From NCBI GenBank assembly GCA_034190085.1, contig JAXHTS010000035.1, positions 57,350 to 121,349 on the forward strand: a stretch of 64,000 nucleotides of DNA. Direction: 5' to 3'. The notes beneath the pieces were generated by a model. That model ran no database searches. It saw only the letters and a list, made by a program, of their open reading frames with translations, and had not been told where the DNA came from. Source of the stretch: Spirochaetota bacterium (GTDB lineage: Bacteria; Spirochaetota; UBA4802; JAFGDQ01). Within the stretch, counting starts at the first letter, position 1; every line of letters begins with the position of its first letter. This document shows, piece after piece, positions 1 through 10,720 of this stretch. The translations under genes were made by a program, and so were the position numbers.

Positions 1-637
1 TAGCCCTGTCTATACAGCAATTTGCGCCGACTTCAACATTATTGCCAATCTTAACACTGCCAATTTGAGGAATCTTAATGATCTTGCCATCCTTCTCATA
101 AAAACCATATCCATCAGAGCCAATTACTGTTCCTGAATGAATTATACAATAATCACCAATAACACATTCTTCACCTATTATTACACCAGAATAGAGGGTT
201 GAATTCCTTCCTATCCTTGCCCCTCCTTCAATTGTACAGTTAGGATATATTACGCTGTTATCATTAATCTCAACATCCTCCATAATAACAGCGCCTGTCA
301 TTATTGTTACATTATCACCTATATGTGCACTACTATGGATATGAGCATTTTTGTCTATTCCAAGGTACTCCCTTCTCATCGGAAATAACTCCAGAAGTCT
401 AATAAATGCAAGTTTTGTATCAGTGACAGCAATATAAGGAATATCCTCTGGGACCAATCCATGGGGGAGTATTATAGCAACAGGATTTTTTGATAGGGCT
501 TTGTCCAGATATCTCTCTTCCTCAACGTATATGATTGCATTCTCATATTCTGTATCGAGACTCCCGACTCTATGAATATCAACATCTTCTCCATAATAGT
601 TTTCATTTAGTATCTCAGCAATTATTGAAAGTTTCAT
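1..637 (-). CDS. lpxD: LpxD, UDP-3-O-acylglucosamine N-acyltransferase (3' end beyond window)
   Basis: Adds the N-linked hydroxyacyl chain to UDP-3-O-acyl-glucosamine in lipid A synthesis (cytoplasm). The frame opens with ATG at 637 ([12 protein letters not shown]) and stays open to the window edge, giving 212 residues. Residues 1 to about 100 match the LpxD N-terminal domain. From about residue 115 there are left-handed beta-helix hexapeptide repeats (for example IGDNVT, IGRNST, IGEECV), including the stretch [13 protein letters not shown] and ending GANCCIDRA, which is typical of LpxD rather than LpxA. It lies 14 bases downstream of the skp-like gene and in the same direction, the classical bamA-skp-lpxD order. 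The C-terminal third lies outside the window. Seen in sequence plus well-known family; high confidence. Confidence 0.93.
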   Translation of the reverse strand, partial: MKLSIIAEILNENYYGEDVDIHRVGSLDTEYENAIIYVEEERYLDKALSKNPVAIILPHGLVPEDIPYIAVTDTKLAFIRLLELFPMRREYLGIDKNAHIHSSAHIGDNVTIMTGAVIMEDVEINDNSVIYPNCTIEGGARIGRNSTLYSGVIIGEECVIGDYCIIHSGTVIGSDGYGFYEKDGKIIKIPQIGSVKIGNNVEVGANCCIDRA

Positions 638-651
638 TATTATAAATCCCT

Positions 652-1272
652 CTATCTTGACACAGGAGCATTTCTCTTCTTAAACCTTACAATCTCTCTA
701 ATCACATCCTCAGTTAAATCATATTCCTTTTTTGAAAAGATTGCTCCCTCACCTATATTAATAATAAAATCGATCCTTCTCTTTTTAGCTATGTTTATAA
801 TCGCTCTATCTATTTCATTGAGTATTATCCCCTTGTAGTAATCCTCATCCCCCTTGATCTTATTCAATTGTAGATTGATCTTCTCTCTCTTATCTATAAT
901 GAGCTTTTTCTTTTCCTCATTTTTAATTTTATCAAGATCGATGTTGAGTTCATTAATAGACTCATGATATTGATTTATGCGATCCCTTAAGGCTTTTGCT
1001 TCTGGATTATTATTTACCATATAATCAAAAATTATATTAATGTTAACACATCTAATCTTCGAGCATCCCTCATACTGCACATTCTCTATGGTTGTGCCAC
1101 AACTATATATAAGGATCGTCATTATTGCCAATATGACTTTAGTGCAAAAGGCGAGGAGAAAGTTTGTTTGCCATAAGCGAGAAGGTATACAATCTGTCTT
1201 GTATAACACATATGGATTAGAATCAGAGCGTTCAAATGGTTTCAATATGAGATTGTATATGCTGTCATTCAT
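652..1272 (-). CDS. OmpH/Skp-like periplasmic protein, possible lipoprotein
   Basis: 206 residues. The first 60 contain a hydrophobic stretch (about 40-56) ending in LIYSCG, which could be a relaxed lipobox; typical Skp has a cleaved signal and no lipid. Residues 85-165 are charged and predicted to be helical/coiled coil, as in the Skp tentacles, and the C-terminal half ([27 protein letters not shown]) fits OmpH with its YDLTEDVI ending. Skp holds unfolded outer-membrane proteins in the periplasm for delivery to BamA. It starts only 2 bases after the bamA stop and is followed by lpxD, so it is part of that operon. The long N-terminus before the hydrophobic stretch is unusual, so the true start could be internal. 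Confidence 0.8.
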   Translation of the reverse strand: MNDSIYNLILKPFERSDSNPYVLYKTDCIPSRLWQTNFLLAFCTKVILAIMTILIYSCGTTIENVQYEGCSKIRCVNINIIFDYMVNNNPEAKALRDRINQYHESINELNIDLDKIKNEEKKKLIIDKREKINLQLNKIKGDEDYYKGIILNEIDRAIINIAKKRRIDFIINIGEGAIFSKKEYDLTEDVIREIVRFKKRNAPVSR

Positions 1273-1274
1273 GA

Positions 1275-3842
1275 CTAAAACCGCATATCGCCAATCCCAA
1301 ACTGAAAGTCGAATCCGCTAATCTCTTTAAAAAAGCCGTCATCCCTTCCAACCCATTTCAACTTCCTCCCAAACCAGAACCTGAGTGGCATCATTGGGAT
1401 CTGGATCTTGAAACCGAATCCCCAGGAATATTTAAAATAAGACATCAGATCAGCCTTGTGAAAATCTTTGATATCATAGAGCAATACTTCATCATTTGGA
1501 TCAGTTGGATCTATCTCTTTGTCATTCCTTATTATCTCCTGATATTTCTCACTCATATTCTCCTCCCAAAAACTTTCAGTCCAGAGTGAACCTGCGTCAA
1601 AGAAAAGTGCAATCCATAACATCTGAGGATGAATCGGTATTCTAAATTCAATCCCATAGAGTATTCTGTTAAAGAGCCCCTCCTGCCATGAATATGGCAG
1701 ATCAATATCATCTATACCATATCCCCTTAATGTCTCAACCCCTCCTAAGAAGAGTCTATCAGAGGAATCCAACCATTCATTTTCATCCCTGGGTTGAATC
1801 TTCTGAAGCTTTCCCCTGTTGAAGGGTGGACGGATAAAGGTTGCGTTTGTTCTAAGTTCTATTACACAGGGATGCGATCTCAAAAAGGGCAGATGAAAAG
1901 GGGAGTAGTAATGATAGAATTCAGGATTATATTTTATATAATGATCTTCACCTCTTAGAATATAACCGCCAGTAAATGAAACTGAGAATTCTACCCTCGA
2001 TCCCCTGGTGGGATTCATATAATTATCTTTTGAGTCGCGGTAGGAATATAGAGTGAGGGTTCTCTTCTCCTGTAATCCCTTGGCCACATCAAAAAAGATA
2101 TAATCCGGACTATTCCCTGATGGATCGAGGTAACTCTTAAAGGAATGACTCCATATAGAACCAACACCATAATAATACCAGAATCTGTAGCTTAGCCCAA
2201 GAGAATACCCAAAGGCCTGTTTCTGATACTCAGCTGTATCATCGGAATTGACAAACATGGATTGCACATCAGTTACTCTATACAATTCATAAAAAATTGA
2301 GGCTGTAAAGCCTACTGGAAAATCCAATAACCAGGGTTCTCTAAAACTGAGGGTTATGGAACTCTTCCTCGGTCCATACTCAAATCTAACTCCAACCCTT
2401 TGTCCATTTCCCAGAAGATTGTTCTCGCCCACATCAGTAAAGATGGAAAATCCAGTGCTAGTGCCATAACCGCCACCCAGTGAGATCGTCCCAGTCGGTT
2501 GTTCTTCCACATCAATTATTAGATTCATTAAACCTTCTCTACTGCCAGGCCTGATATCAAAATTGACCTGTTTAAAAAATCCCAGGTTAAACACCTTTTC
2601 CCTTGAAAGCTGAACCTTATTTGAGTTAAAGAGTTCCCCCTCTTTTATTATTAATTCTCTTCTTATTACCTTGTCCTTGGTCTTTTTATTTCCCTTAATG
2701 ATGATATTTTCTATATAAGCTTGTTTTCCCTCCTCAATCTTGATGTCAATCTTTAGAAATTTCTGAATTTTCTTCTCTCCATCAATATCCACCTCTCTCT
2801 CTTGTATGATCCTGGTTGGGATTACTCTAGCAAAAATGTATCCCTTAGAGGCATAGGTAAAGCTTATCAATTGTCTATCTTTCTGGAATTTTGTATCATT
2901 AAATATTGATCCTTTACTCCGCTGTTCAAATCTATCCTCAAACACCCTGCTAGCGAAAACCTCATTCCCGCTTAATGTATATCCATCAAAATAATATTGA
3001 TCCCCCTCGATAACCTTGATAGTAATAAAGATAACCCTTTTCTCTCTTTCTTCAGGATTCTCCCATTCATAATCTACCTTATCTTCTATTATATCAGCAT
3101 CGAGGTAACCGTTTTCCCTGTAATATGCAATTATCTTACTCTTGTCCTCCTCATAAATCCCCTTTTTGAATGTGCCATCCCTAAACCACCCATCCTCTTT
3201 AGTCTCCATAGCATCAGTAAGCTTGTCAGCTGATATCTTTCTTGCACCAAGTATCGAAATCTTTGCAACCTTAATCTCCTCACCCTCATCTACAATAAAT
3301 ATAAGAGTTACAATATTTTCATCCTCTTTATCTCTTTTAATCTCATACTTTACAACAACATTAAAGAATCCATCATCTTCATACTTCTTTTTGATTAGCT
3401 TTATGTTTTTTTCTATAATATTAATTCTTAAAACATCTCCGTCTTTAATAGAGATTATCTCTGTTAACTCAACCTCGCTAAGCTCCTCTGTGCCCTTGAA
3501 CTTGATTTCCTTAATAATTGGTCGCTCTTTACATATAAATCTCACTCGAACTCCATCAAGATGCTCTTTTACCTCTACCAATACATTCTGTAATTTCCCC
3601 TCTCGAAAAACAGCCTTAATATCCTCCCTTATTTCTGAGGCCTTGAGTGGAAACCCCTCTTCAGTAATCATTACGTCAAGTAAATCATCAATATCTATGT
3701 TTTCGAGGCCAACAAATTCGAGTTTACGGACAATCATCCCCTCATACTTTGAAGGTAATGAAAATCCTCCATTAAACGTTAATACAGCCAAGATGGATAA
3801 AGTCAGTATTAAAATACTTCTCATAAATAAATAGGTTTTCAT
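1275..3842 (-). CDS. bamA: BamA, outer-membrane protein assembly factor
   Basis: Central subunit of the machine that folds beta-barrel proteins into the outer membrane. The 855-residue product has a signal peptide (about 1-28), about five POTRA repeats (about 35-440, with recurrent phrases such as VEGDQYYFDGYTLSGNEVF and IIIKGNKKTKDKVIRREL), and an Omp85 barrel (about 450-855) containing GGVETLRGYG, the usual RGY/F region, and a C-terminal aromatic residue (GDMRF). Length is normal to slightly long for the family. M7 is an alternative start. The order bamA-skp-lpxD is conserved in many diderms, which supports all three calls. Confidence 0.96.
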   Translation of the reverse strand: MKTYLFMRSILILTLSILAVLTFNGGFSLPSKYEGMIVRKLEFVGLENIDIDDLLDVMITEEGFPLKASEIREDIKAVFREGKLQNVLVEVKEHLDGVRVRFICKERPIIKEIKFKGTEELSEVELTEIISIKDGDVLRINIIEKNIKLIKKKYEDDGFFNVVVKYEIKRDKEDENIVTLIFIVDEGEEIKVAKISILGARKISADKLTDAMETKEDGWFRDGTFKKGIYEEDKSKIIAYYRENGYLDADIIEDKVDYEWENPEEREKRVIFITIKVIEGDQYYFDGYTLSGNEVFASRVFEDRFEQRSKGSIFNDTKFQKDRQLISFTYASKGYIFARVIPTRIIQEREVDIDGEKKIQKFLKIDIKIEEGKQAYIENIIIKGNKKTKDKVIRRELIIKEGELFNSNKVQLSREKVFNLGFFKQVNFDIRPGSREGLMNLIIDVEEQPTGTISLGGGYGTSTGFSIFTDVGENNLLGNGQRVGVRFEYGPRKSSITLSFREPWLLDFPVGFTASIFYELYRVTDVQSMFVNSDDTAEYQKQAFGYSLGLSYRFWYYYGVGSIWSHSFKSYLDPSGNSPDYIFFDVAKGLQEKRTLTLYSYRDSKDNYMNPTRGSRVEFSVSFTGGYILRGEDHYIKYNPEFYHYYSPFHLPFLRSHPCVIELRTNATFIRPPFNRGKLQKIQPRDENEWLDSSDRLFLGGVETLRGYGIDDIDLPYSWQEGLFNRILYGIEFRIPIHPQMLWIALFFDAGSLWTESFWEENMSEKYQEIIRNDKEIDPTDPNDEVLLYDIKDFHKADLMSYFKYSWGFGFKIQIPMMPLRFWFGRKLKWVGRDDGFFKEISGFDFQFGIGDMRF

Positions 3843-4121
3843 ACACTTTTTAATAATATAGGGATATCTCCTTGTTCAGGTCTCTTTAATTTGTCTGTAA
3901 TTCTATGTCAAGGAAATATGAATAAATGGTTCAACATTATAAATGTTAGGAGAGACTTGGATGACTTGATGGTAGTATGAGAAAATATTACCACTTCCTT
4001 AGTGCATTGTATTTTTTTATACTCGACTCAAAATGCTGTCAGGATAGTAAATTTTTTGAGGATGGACAACAGATAGTATTCTCTCATTTTGGAAATATTT
4101 ATAAGAACAATAGGCTGTTCT

Positions 4122-4523
4122 TTATTTGACAGTGGATAGTGTAAATTTGGGTATTCCTGCCTGATTTAAATAGTCCATTACCTTTACAATTGTTTCGTAA
4201 TTAGCCTTCCTATCTCCTCGTATTATCACAGTTTTATCTTTAACGTTACCCTGTATCCTTTTTATTTCATCTAAAAGGGAGTTTATATCATATTTTACAT
4301 CATTTATAAATACCTCATTCCTTTCGGTTATCGAAATTATAATATTACTCTGTTTTTGTTCTCCTGTCTGTACCGCTTTCGGGAGGTGGACGATGATTGA
4401 GGATACCTTTCCAAGACTAGAGGTCACCATAAAGAAAGCCACCAGTAAAAATACTAGATCTATTAGGGATGTAATATCAATCTGAGCTTTATGTTGAAAC
4501 CGGCTGCTAAATCTTTGGGTCAT
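4122..4523 (-). CDS. ExbD/TolR-type biopolymer transport protein
   Basis: 133 residues: a short cytoplasmic N-terminus, one membrane helix (about 16-38) carrying the conserved Asp in TSLIDLVFLL, and a periplasmic domain ending in the usual TVIIRGDRKANYETIVKVMDYL region. ExbD/TolR dimers sit inside the ExbB/TolQ channel and use the proton gradient to move TonB or TolA. The partner channel gene lies 224 bases upstream on the same strand, a wider gap than is usual for this pair; that spacer shows no other gene. Whether it serves a Tol or a Ton system cannot be decided, as no tolA, tolB or tonB is in the window. Confidence 0.9.
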   Translation of the reverse strand: MTQRFSSRFQHKAQIDITSLIDLVFLLVAFFMVTSSLGKVSSIIVHLPKAVQTGEQKQSNIIISITERNEVFINDVKYDINSLLDEIKRIQGNVKDKTVIIRGDRKANYETIVKVMDYLNQAGIPKFTLSTVK

Positions 4524-4747
4524 TCAACCCTCTTGTAATTCATTTTTTACTGATGGAGATAACATGTATATAAAATAAAGTTGCCAAACATCACTACAAC
4601 CTCAGGTTGAGAAGGATCAGCAAGTGAAAATATTGAAAAGCATCTCCTATTATCCTTGATAAATAAAACTATAGAAAATTCAAATATAGTGTCTATTTCA
4701 GATGGCTGGGATAAGGGCTTAAAATCCTGAACATTATATACTATTTA

Positions 4748-5377
4748 TCATTGTGAATAAAGAGATGATCTGGGTTCTAAGCTTTTAGCGACAAACTCTA
4801 ATTCAGTAATATAATATCCAATTTTATCTACCATATAATTGTAAAAGATTAAAGAAGGGATTGCCACAAGCAATCCAAAGGCGGTAGTTATTAAAGCCTC
4901 GGATATGCCATATGCTAGAAGATCGTGAGCTACAGGACCAACCCGTGAAAGCCCGCTAAAGGACTTCATCATTCCTGTAACAGTCCCCAATAATCCTAAC
5001 ATCGGTGATATGGTTGCAATTGTTGAAAGGACTCCAACATTTCTTTCAAGTACCCTAATCACACCTCCTGAATATTCCAAAATTATTCTTTCAGTATCAT
5101 CTTTCTTAGAGGAGGTTTCAAGCACATTTCGAATCATTGTGATAATTGGGCCTCTATAATTAAAGCAGAAGGCCTTTGCTTCTTCAATCTTGCCTGAGCT
5201 TGTAAGAGTTAAGATATTCCGGACAATTAGCCTGTAATCATGCTTAATTCTTTTATAGAATATGACTCTTTCAATGATAATTGCCAGACTAACGATTGAG
5301 CATAATATTATAGGGAGGATCATGACCCATAATGGGATGGAATCGAAAAGGGAGATAATAACATCGCTTTTCATCAA
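4748..5377 (-). CDS. MotA/TolQ/ExbB proton-channel family protein
   Basis: 209 residues with three membrane segments (about 14-35, 112-135, 152-178). The conserved region ISPMLGLLGTVTGMMKSF followed by the polar face of the last helix (EALITTAFGLLVAIPSLIFYNY) is characteristic of ExbB/TolQ. With the downstream ExbD/TolR protein it should form an inner-membrane proton-driven motor. It starts 7 bases after the stop of the upstream outer-membrane barrel gene, so the three genes probably form one operon in which the motor and an outer-membrane protein are co-expressed. Confidence 0.9.
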   Translation of the reverse strand: MMKSDVIISLFDSIPLWVMILPIILCSIVSLAIIIERVIFYKRIKHDYRLIVRNILTLTSSGKIEEAKAFCFNYRGPIITMIRNVLETSSKKDDTERIILEYSGGVIRVLERNVGVLSTIATISPMLGLLGTVTGMMKSFSGLSRVGPVAHDLLAYGISEALITTAFGLLVAIPSLIFYNYMVDKIGYYITELEFVAKSLEPRSSLYSQ

Positions 5378-5384
5378 TTGAACT

Positions 5385-6890
5385 TTATATCAATATTCTC
5401 AAGCCGCCAAGTAGTTGAAACCCAGGCTCTGGATAGTCTTCACGAAGGTTATATTTATTGTTGTAAAGATTTTCAATTCTGGCATATGCATAAAATCCGT
5501 CATGAACCTGCCTCTGTATACCAAAATAACCTATCATAGCCTCTTCAAGTTTATTGTCTTCATCAGGATCAGTGTCAACTCTACCAATATACTTATTTGT
5601 CCATTCCAGCTTCCACTTCTTTCCATTATACTTAATCGTGTTAGAAAACTTTCTGTTGGCAATATAGGTAATATTTTTATCTGCATCAAAATAGGAATAC
5701 TCAAAACCAAAAGCGAGTTCCAGTATCTTTTTATACAATATCAAATTTGTATCAATCCTTGTGTTATAATGTATCACTGAAATAGTATCTGCACTAAGTA
5801 CATTCCCATTAACAGTTGCGTAGTTATAGAAATTATTATTTTTTTCGATTTCCAGATTTCCTTTCAAGTTTAGTCTACTGTTCATCCTGTATTCTAATCT
5901 TATATCCCCATGATGCACCCTCCCTGGTGGAAGGTCATAGCTAGGTTTAATATATTTCTGTCCAAGATAGAACTCCTCTGGCTTAAAGGGGACTATATCA
6001 TATCGATATAAAATAAAAGAAGATATATGTTTATAGCCCTTAAGAGAAAAACCAATTATTGGGAAGGGGAAGAGAAGGGGATCTTCATCCTTATTCCAAT
6101 CATAACCCAGACCTATACTTATTCCAAAATTACTTGAGACATTTATATCATCTATAATCTCAAAATCAAGGTATCTATCATTATCAATATATCTTACGGA
6201 ATAATTATACAGGAATCCTCCTATTCCAAATCTAATCCTATTGTGTGCAGACCAAATATATTCGCTGCCAGTGTCGAAATTAAATTGGTTTAATTTGCTT
6301 TTTCTATCATCAAATTCAATAGCCTTCAACCTATGAACATAACCGGCACCACCAAGGCTAAGATACCATTCAGAGGAGGTTGAATACTCATAAATATTCT
6401 TGATAGAGAGTTCAAACTTATCCTTTTCTTCTCGGCTATAAACAGGATTGTTGAACATACCTCTGGAATCGCTATCCACAACTGCGTCGAATGTTAATTT
6501 CATTCTTTCAAGTATATTGGAATTGCCCGTAAATCCAATTCTATTCTCATTAAAACTCGAATTAGTGTATTTCCGACCATTGTAACCAAAATCGTTAGAT
6601 CTCTTAAAATGTGAACTCAAGAGATAAACAAAATCCTCTCCCTCTTGAGATAGATTAATAGTTGAAAGTACATTATTATATTGATAACCATAGACAATTT
6701 TCATATCAATATTTGCATTCTTTGATTTATCATTGGGCTGTATGTTGTTGTTATTGCTCTGTTCAATATCCTCACTTATTGTATCGTTTAAATAGGTTTC
6801 AACGGAAAGCGCAATAGAACTTGATAATAAAGATAATAGCATTACTGCTATTACAATTTTTTTATTAGATGATATACTTAACTGTTTCAT
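5385..6890 (-). CDS. Outer-membrane beta-barrel protein, TonB-receptor-like C-terminus but no plug
   Basis: 501 residues. A signal peptide (about 1-29, ending SIALSVE) is followed by a polar N-terminus and many alternating beta strands. The last 35 residues (YARIENLYNNKY ... PGFQLLGGLRILI) look like the final strand of a TonB-dependent receptor (ENLxxxxY ... PGxxxxxGLxxxx). A recognisable plug domain or TonB box is absent, and the length is below the usual 600-900 of receptors. The gene leads a probable operon with the ExbB/ExbD-type motor genes. Function not recognised; it may be a plug-less receptor barrel or a porin-like channel. Confidence 0.6.
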   Translation of the reverse strand: MKQLSISSNKKIVIAVMLLSLLSSSIALSVETYLNDTISEDIEQSNNNNIQPNDKSKNANIDMKIVYGYQYNNVLSTINLSQEGEDFVYLLSSHFKRSNDFGYNGRKYTNSSFNENRIGFTGNSNILERMKLTFDAVVDSDSRGMFNNPVYSREEKDKFELSIKNIYEYSTSSEWYLSLGGAGYVHRLKAIEFDDRKSKLNQFNFDTGSEYIWSAHNRIRFGIGGFLYNYSVRYIDNDRYLDFEIIDDINVSSNFGISIGLGYDWNKDEDPLLFPFPIIGFSLKGYKHISSFILYRYDIVPFKPEEFYLGQKYIKPSYDLPPGRVHHGDIRLEYRMNSRLNLKGNLEIEKNNNFYNYATVNGNVLSADTISVIHYNTRIDTNLILYKKILELAFGFEYSYFDADKNITYIANRKFSNTIKYNGKKWKLEWTNKYIGRVDTDPDEDNKLEEAMIGYFGIQRQVHDGFYAYARIENLYNNKYNLREDYPEPGFQLLGGLRILI

Positions 6891-7112
6891 AATATAATCA
6901 TAATAATGAAATTATGTCTTTGGCACCTTTGGGCGATTCTTTGGATTTTTTTACAGGAATAATAACTTAATCGCAAAATAATTTATGTATTCAGGGATAT
7001 ATCATTATTTGTGAAATTATATATCGCTTCCATCTATTTATATAACATTTATCAAGTAATAGTAGGAGGAGAATATCTAATGTTCTGCTTTGTGTAATTT
7101 TAACGAAATATT

Positions 7113-7253
7113 TTATAGATCTTGTCGCTTTATATCATTTTTACAATTAAGACATTTTGTGAATTCCTTTGGAATTCCAAAATCAATAAAAACATGTCGC
7201 ACAAATCCGCATTTGCATTTATAGGCAAAGGTCCTAATGTTTGGTTCTCCCAT
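7113..7253 (-). CDS. 46-residue zinc-ribbon-like small protein
   Basis: ATG at 7253, TAA at 7113-7115. The product starts MGEPNIRTFAYKCKCG and contains two cysteine pairs, CKCG (residues 13-16) and CLNC (residues 34-37), spaced as in a small zinc ribbon, ending KNDIKRQDL. It resembles the many tiny rubredoxin/zinc-ribbon regulators annotated as FmdB-like or hypothetical, but I cannot name the family. It lies downstream of the ferredoxin gene, separated from it by a hairpin. The Cys pattern and codon use support a real gene. Confidence 0.55.
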   Translation of the reverse strand: MGEPNIRTFAYKCKCGFVRHVFIDFGIPKEFTKCLNCKNDIKRQDL

Positions 7254-7281
7254 TTATGAACATCCTATTTAAATTTTGTAA

Positions 7282-7309
7282 ACTTCCCCTTCTCGAATGA
7301 AGGGGAAGT
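7282..7309 (-). terminator. Hairpin after the ferredoxin gene
   Basis: A perfect 10-bp stem (acttcccctt / aaggggaagt) with an 8-base loop lies 72 bases beyond the ferredoxin stop and before the zinc-ribbon gene. No strong U-tract follows on the minus strand, so it may be an RNA-stabilising hairpin or a weak terminator. Confidence 0.5.
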
Positions 7310-7381
7310 AATATGCCTCTATTTAATTATTCGTTATTATTCAATAATCTCTTTAATATCAGAGTATTTAATTTATCTTAT

Positions 7382-7570
7382 CTACTCTTTCCATTTAATG
7401 CACTCAGAGGGACAATCATCAATAACCTCTTGAATCTGCTCTTCACTTGCTCCATTAGGATTATGAACAACGCTGACATCTCCCTTCATCTCGAAAACAT
7501 CGGGAAGGGTATCCACACAGAGTTCACAACCTGTACATTCACTCTCATCAACGTAAACTTCTTTAGCCAT
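7382..7570 (-). CDS. Small ferredoxin, single [4Fe-4S]
   Basis: 62 residues. Cys12, Cys15 and Cys18 (CTGCELC) plus Cys53 (DDCPSECI) form one [4Fe-4S] site; Cys57 is an additional cysteine that could form a disulphide, as in Desulfovibrio-type single-cluster ferredoxins. It carries low-potential electrons in the cytoplasm. It is a plausible mobile partner for the Rnf and Hnd-type enzymes encoded further right, but that link is inference. Transcribed alone or with the small zinc-ribbon gene. Confidence 0.9.
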   Translation of the reverse strand: MAKEVYVDESECTGCELCVDTLPDVFEMKGDVSVVHNPNGASEEQIQEVIDDCPSECIKWKE

Positions 7571-7861
7571 ATGCGAAAATCCTCCTTAAATCTAATAAGA
7601 TATGTGTGATTTTAAATTAGAATCAACTATTCAGCCGCTTGTACACAAAGAATAATATTTATGAGTTATAAGCAAAAGTATTGATATCCTTAAGCATAAT
7701 CGACAATTGGTATTAATCATAGTAATTTCCGTCATAAAGCAATTTACAATAGTAATTCCTGAAAGTTATGCTTATCCTCTTAATACTTCGTGAATCTCTA
7801 GCAATTACTCTGAATAATTACATTCATTTAAATTATGTTATAGTCTCCCTTTCATAGGAGA

Positions 7862-8221
7862 TTATTTATTACCATTGCTCTGCATTTCGTTTTGTGGTTG
7901 ATCTTTACTCTTTTCATTATTGTCTATACCTTCTTTAAATTCAGCGGGTTTGGATTCCTCAGATGTAAAATCTTTTTCCAGGGAACTAAGCTTAAAGGAT
8001 TCAAGGACTGCCAAACCCAGAGAACTTACCATAAAGAGGCCAACCATAATAGATGTAACTTTAGTAATAACATCTGATGTAGATGACCCAAACGTAGATT
8101 GGCTTGAACCACCTAATATACCCATTCCTGCACTCTTATCCGATTGAAGAAGAATTATTATTACCAATAATACAGCTAAAATCATAAAGAATACCGTTAT
8201 TACTGATATCAAAATATCCAT
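7862..8221 (-). CDS. secG: SecG, preprotein translocase subunit
   Basis: 119 residues with two membrane helices (about 4-25 and 50-72) separated by the SecG hallmark loop (LLQSDKSAGMGILGGSSQ, then FGSS). The tail from about 80 is acidic and low-complexity. SecG binds SecYE in the inner membrane and assists SecA-driven export. It directly follows tpiA on the same strand, a very common bacterial pairing that supports both calls. Confidence 0.94.
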   Translation of the reverse strand: MDILISVITVFFMILAVLLVIIILLQSDKSAGMGILGGSSQSTFGSSTSDVITKVTSIMVGLFMVSSLGLAVLESFKLSSLEKDFTSEESKPAEFKEGIDNNEKSKDQPQNEMQSNGNK

Positions 8222-8289
8222 ATATATGCACCTCTGAAGTTTATTGCAAAATATAATGAGTTCACTTAATAAATTATATTAGAACACAA

Positions 8290-9048
8290 CTATCTATCTA
8301 CATGAATTATGTCAAGAAAAGATTTTGACTTTAAACTAGCTCCGCCAACCAAAACCCCATCGATTTCATTCATTGAATACAGGCCCTTAATATTGTCTGG
8401 ACTAACTGAGCCGCCATATAGAATTGGTATCTCTTGGGCTAATTTATCATTATAAAGATTCATAAGCGTTTTTCTTATAAAATGATGCATGGATTCAGCA
8501 ATCTCCGGTGTAGCGACCTTCCCTGTACCAATGGCCCAAACTGGTTCATAGGCAATAATCAGGTTTTGTATGTTTTCCTCACTGATATCCTTCAGTGCCT
8601 CCTGTACCTGTTTTTTTACAACATCATCAGACAATCCCTTTTCCCTATCCTCAAGGAGTTCACCCACACATAGTATAGGATTTAGATTATATTCAAAGGC
8701 TGCCTTAACCTTTCTCTCAACATCATCATTAGTCTCCCCAAAGACATGCCTTCTCTCCGAATGGCCGATTAAAACATATTTTGCGCCAACGTCCTTTACC
8801 ATCATCGGTGATATCTCACCTGTAAAAGCGCCTTCTTTCTTATAATAAATATTCTGAACACCAACCTCTACTATTGTGTTCTTGCATTTATCAATGATTT
8901 CCTTCACGTATATAGAGGGCGGGAAGATTATCACTTCCCTTTCCCCAATATCATCTAAACCGCTAATAATGTCATTTGTCAGCTCTATGGCCTCTTGGAA
9001 GCATTTATTCATCTTCCAATTCCCTGCGAATATCATTCTTCTTCCCAA
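8290..9048 (-). CDS. tpiA: Triosephosphate isomerase, TTG start
   Basis: Interconverts dihydroxyacetone phosphate and glyceraldehyde 3-phosphate. The N-terminal AGNWKMN holds the substrate lysine, YVLIGHSERR the catalytic His, AYEPVWAIGTG the catalytic Glu and loop 6, and YGGSVSP the phosphate-binding end. I chose the TTG at 9048 because a perfect AAGGAGG lies 6 bases upstream (9055-9061); this gives 252 residues, the family norm. Starts further upstream (ATG 9066, TTG 9069) would place that ribosome site inside the gene. Followed by secG. Confidence 0.95.
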   Translation of the reverse strand: MGRRMIFAGNWKMNKCFQEAIELTNDIISGLDDIGEREVIIFPPSIYVKEIIDKCKNTIVEVGVQNIYYKKEGAFTGEISPMMVKDVGAKYVLIGHSERRHVFGETNDDVERKVKAAFEYNLNPILCVGELLEDREKGLSDDVVKKQVQEALKDISEENIQNLIIAYEPVWAIGTGKVATPEIAESMHHFIRKTLMNLYNDKLAQEIPILYGGSVSPDNIKGLYSMNEIDGVLVGGASLKSKSFLDIIHVDR

Positions 9049-9123
9049 CTTCAGCCTCCTTCGCATCAAAACTGATTACAATATTATTGTAGGTATATAA
9101 CAGCGCTTTTATAAAAAATAATT

Positions 9124-9148
9124 ACTCCTCCATTGAAGGCGGAGGAGT
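9124..9148 (-). terminator. Intrinsic terminator after gap
   Basis: An 8-bp stem (actcctcc / ggaggagt) with a 9-base loop, followed on the minus strand by a T-rich run (AATTATTTTTTATAA). It lies 33 bases beyond the gap stop and upstream of tpiA, so gap and tpiA are probably separate or attenuated transcription units. Confidence 0.75.
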
Positions 9149-9180
9149 GTAAAAGGATAATAATAATTTGGTTTCAAGTC

Positions 9181-10720
<1,540 letters not shown>

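Noticed and set aside
3166..3834. 222-codon plus-strand open frame in bamA
   Set aside because: Ser-rich shadow of the bamA coding strand.
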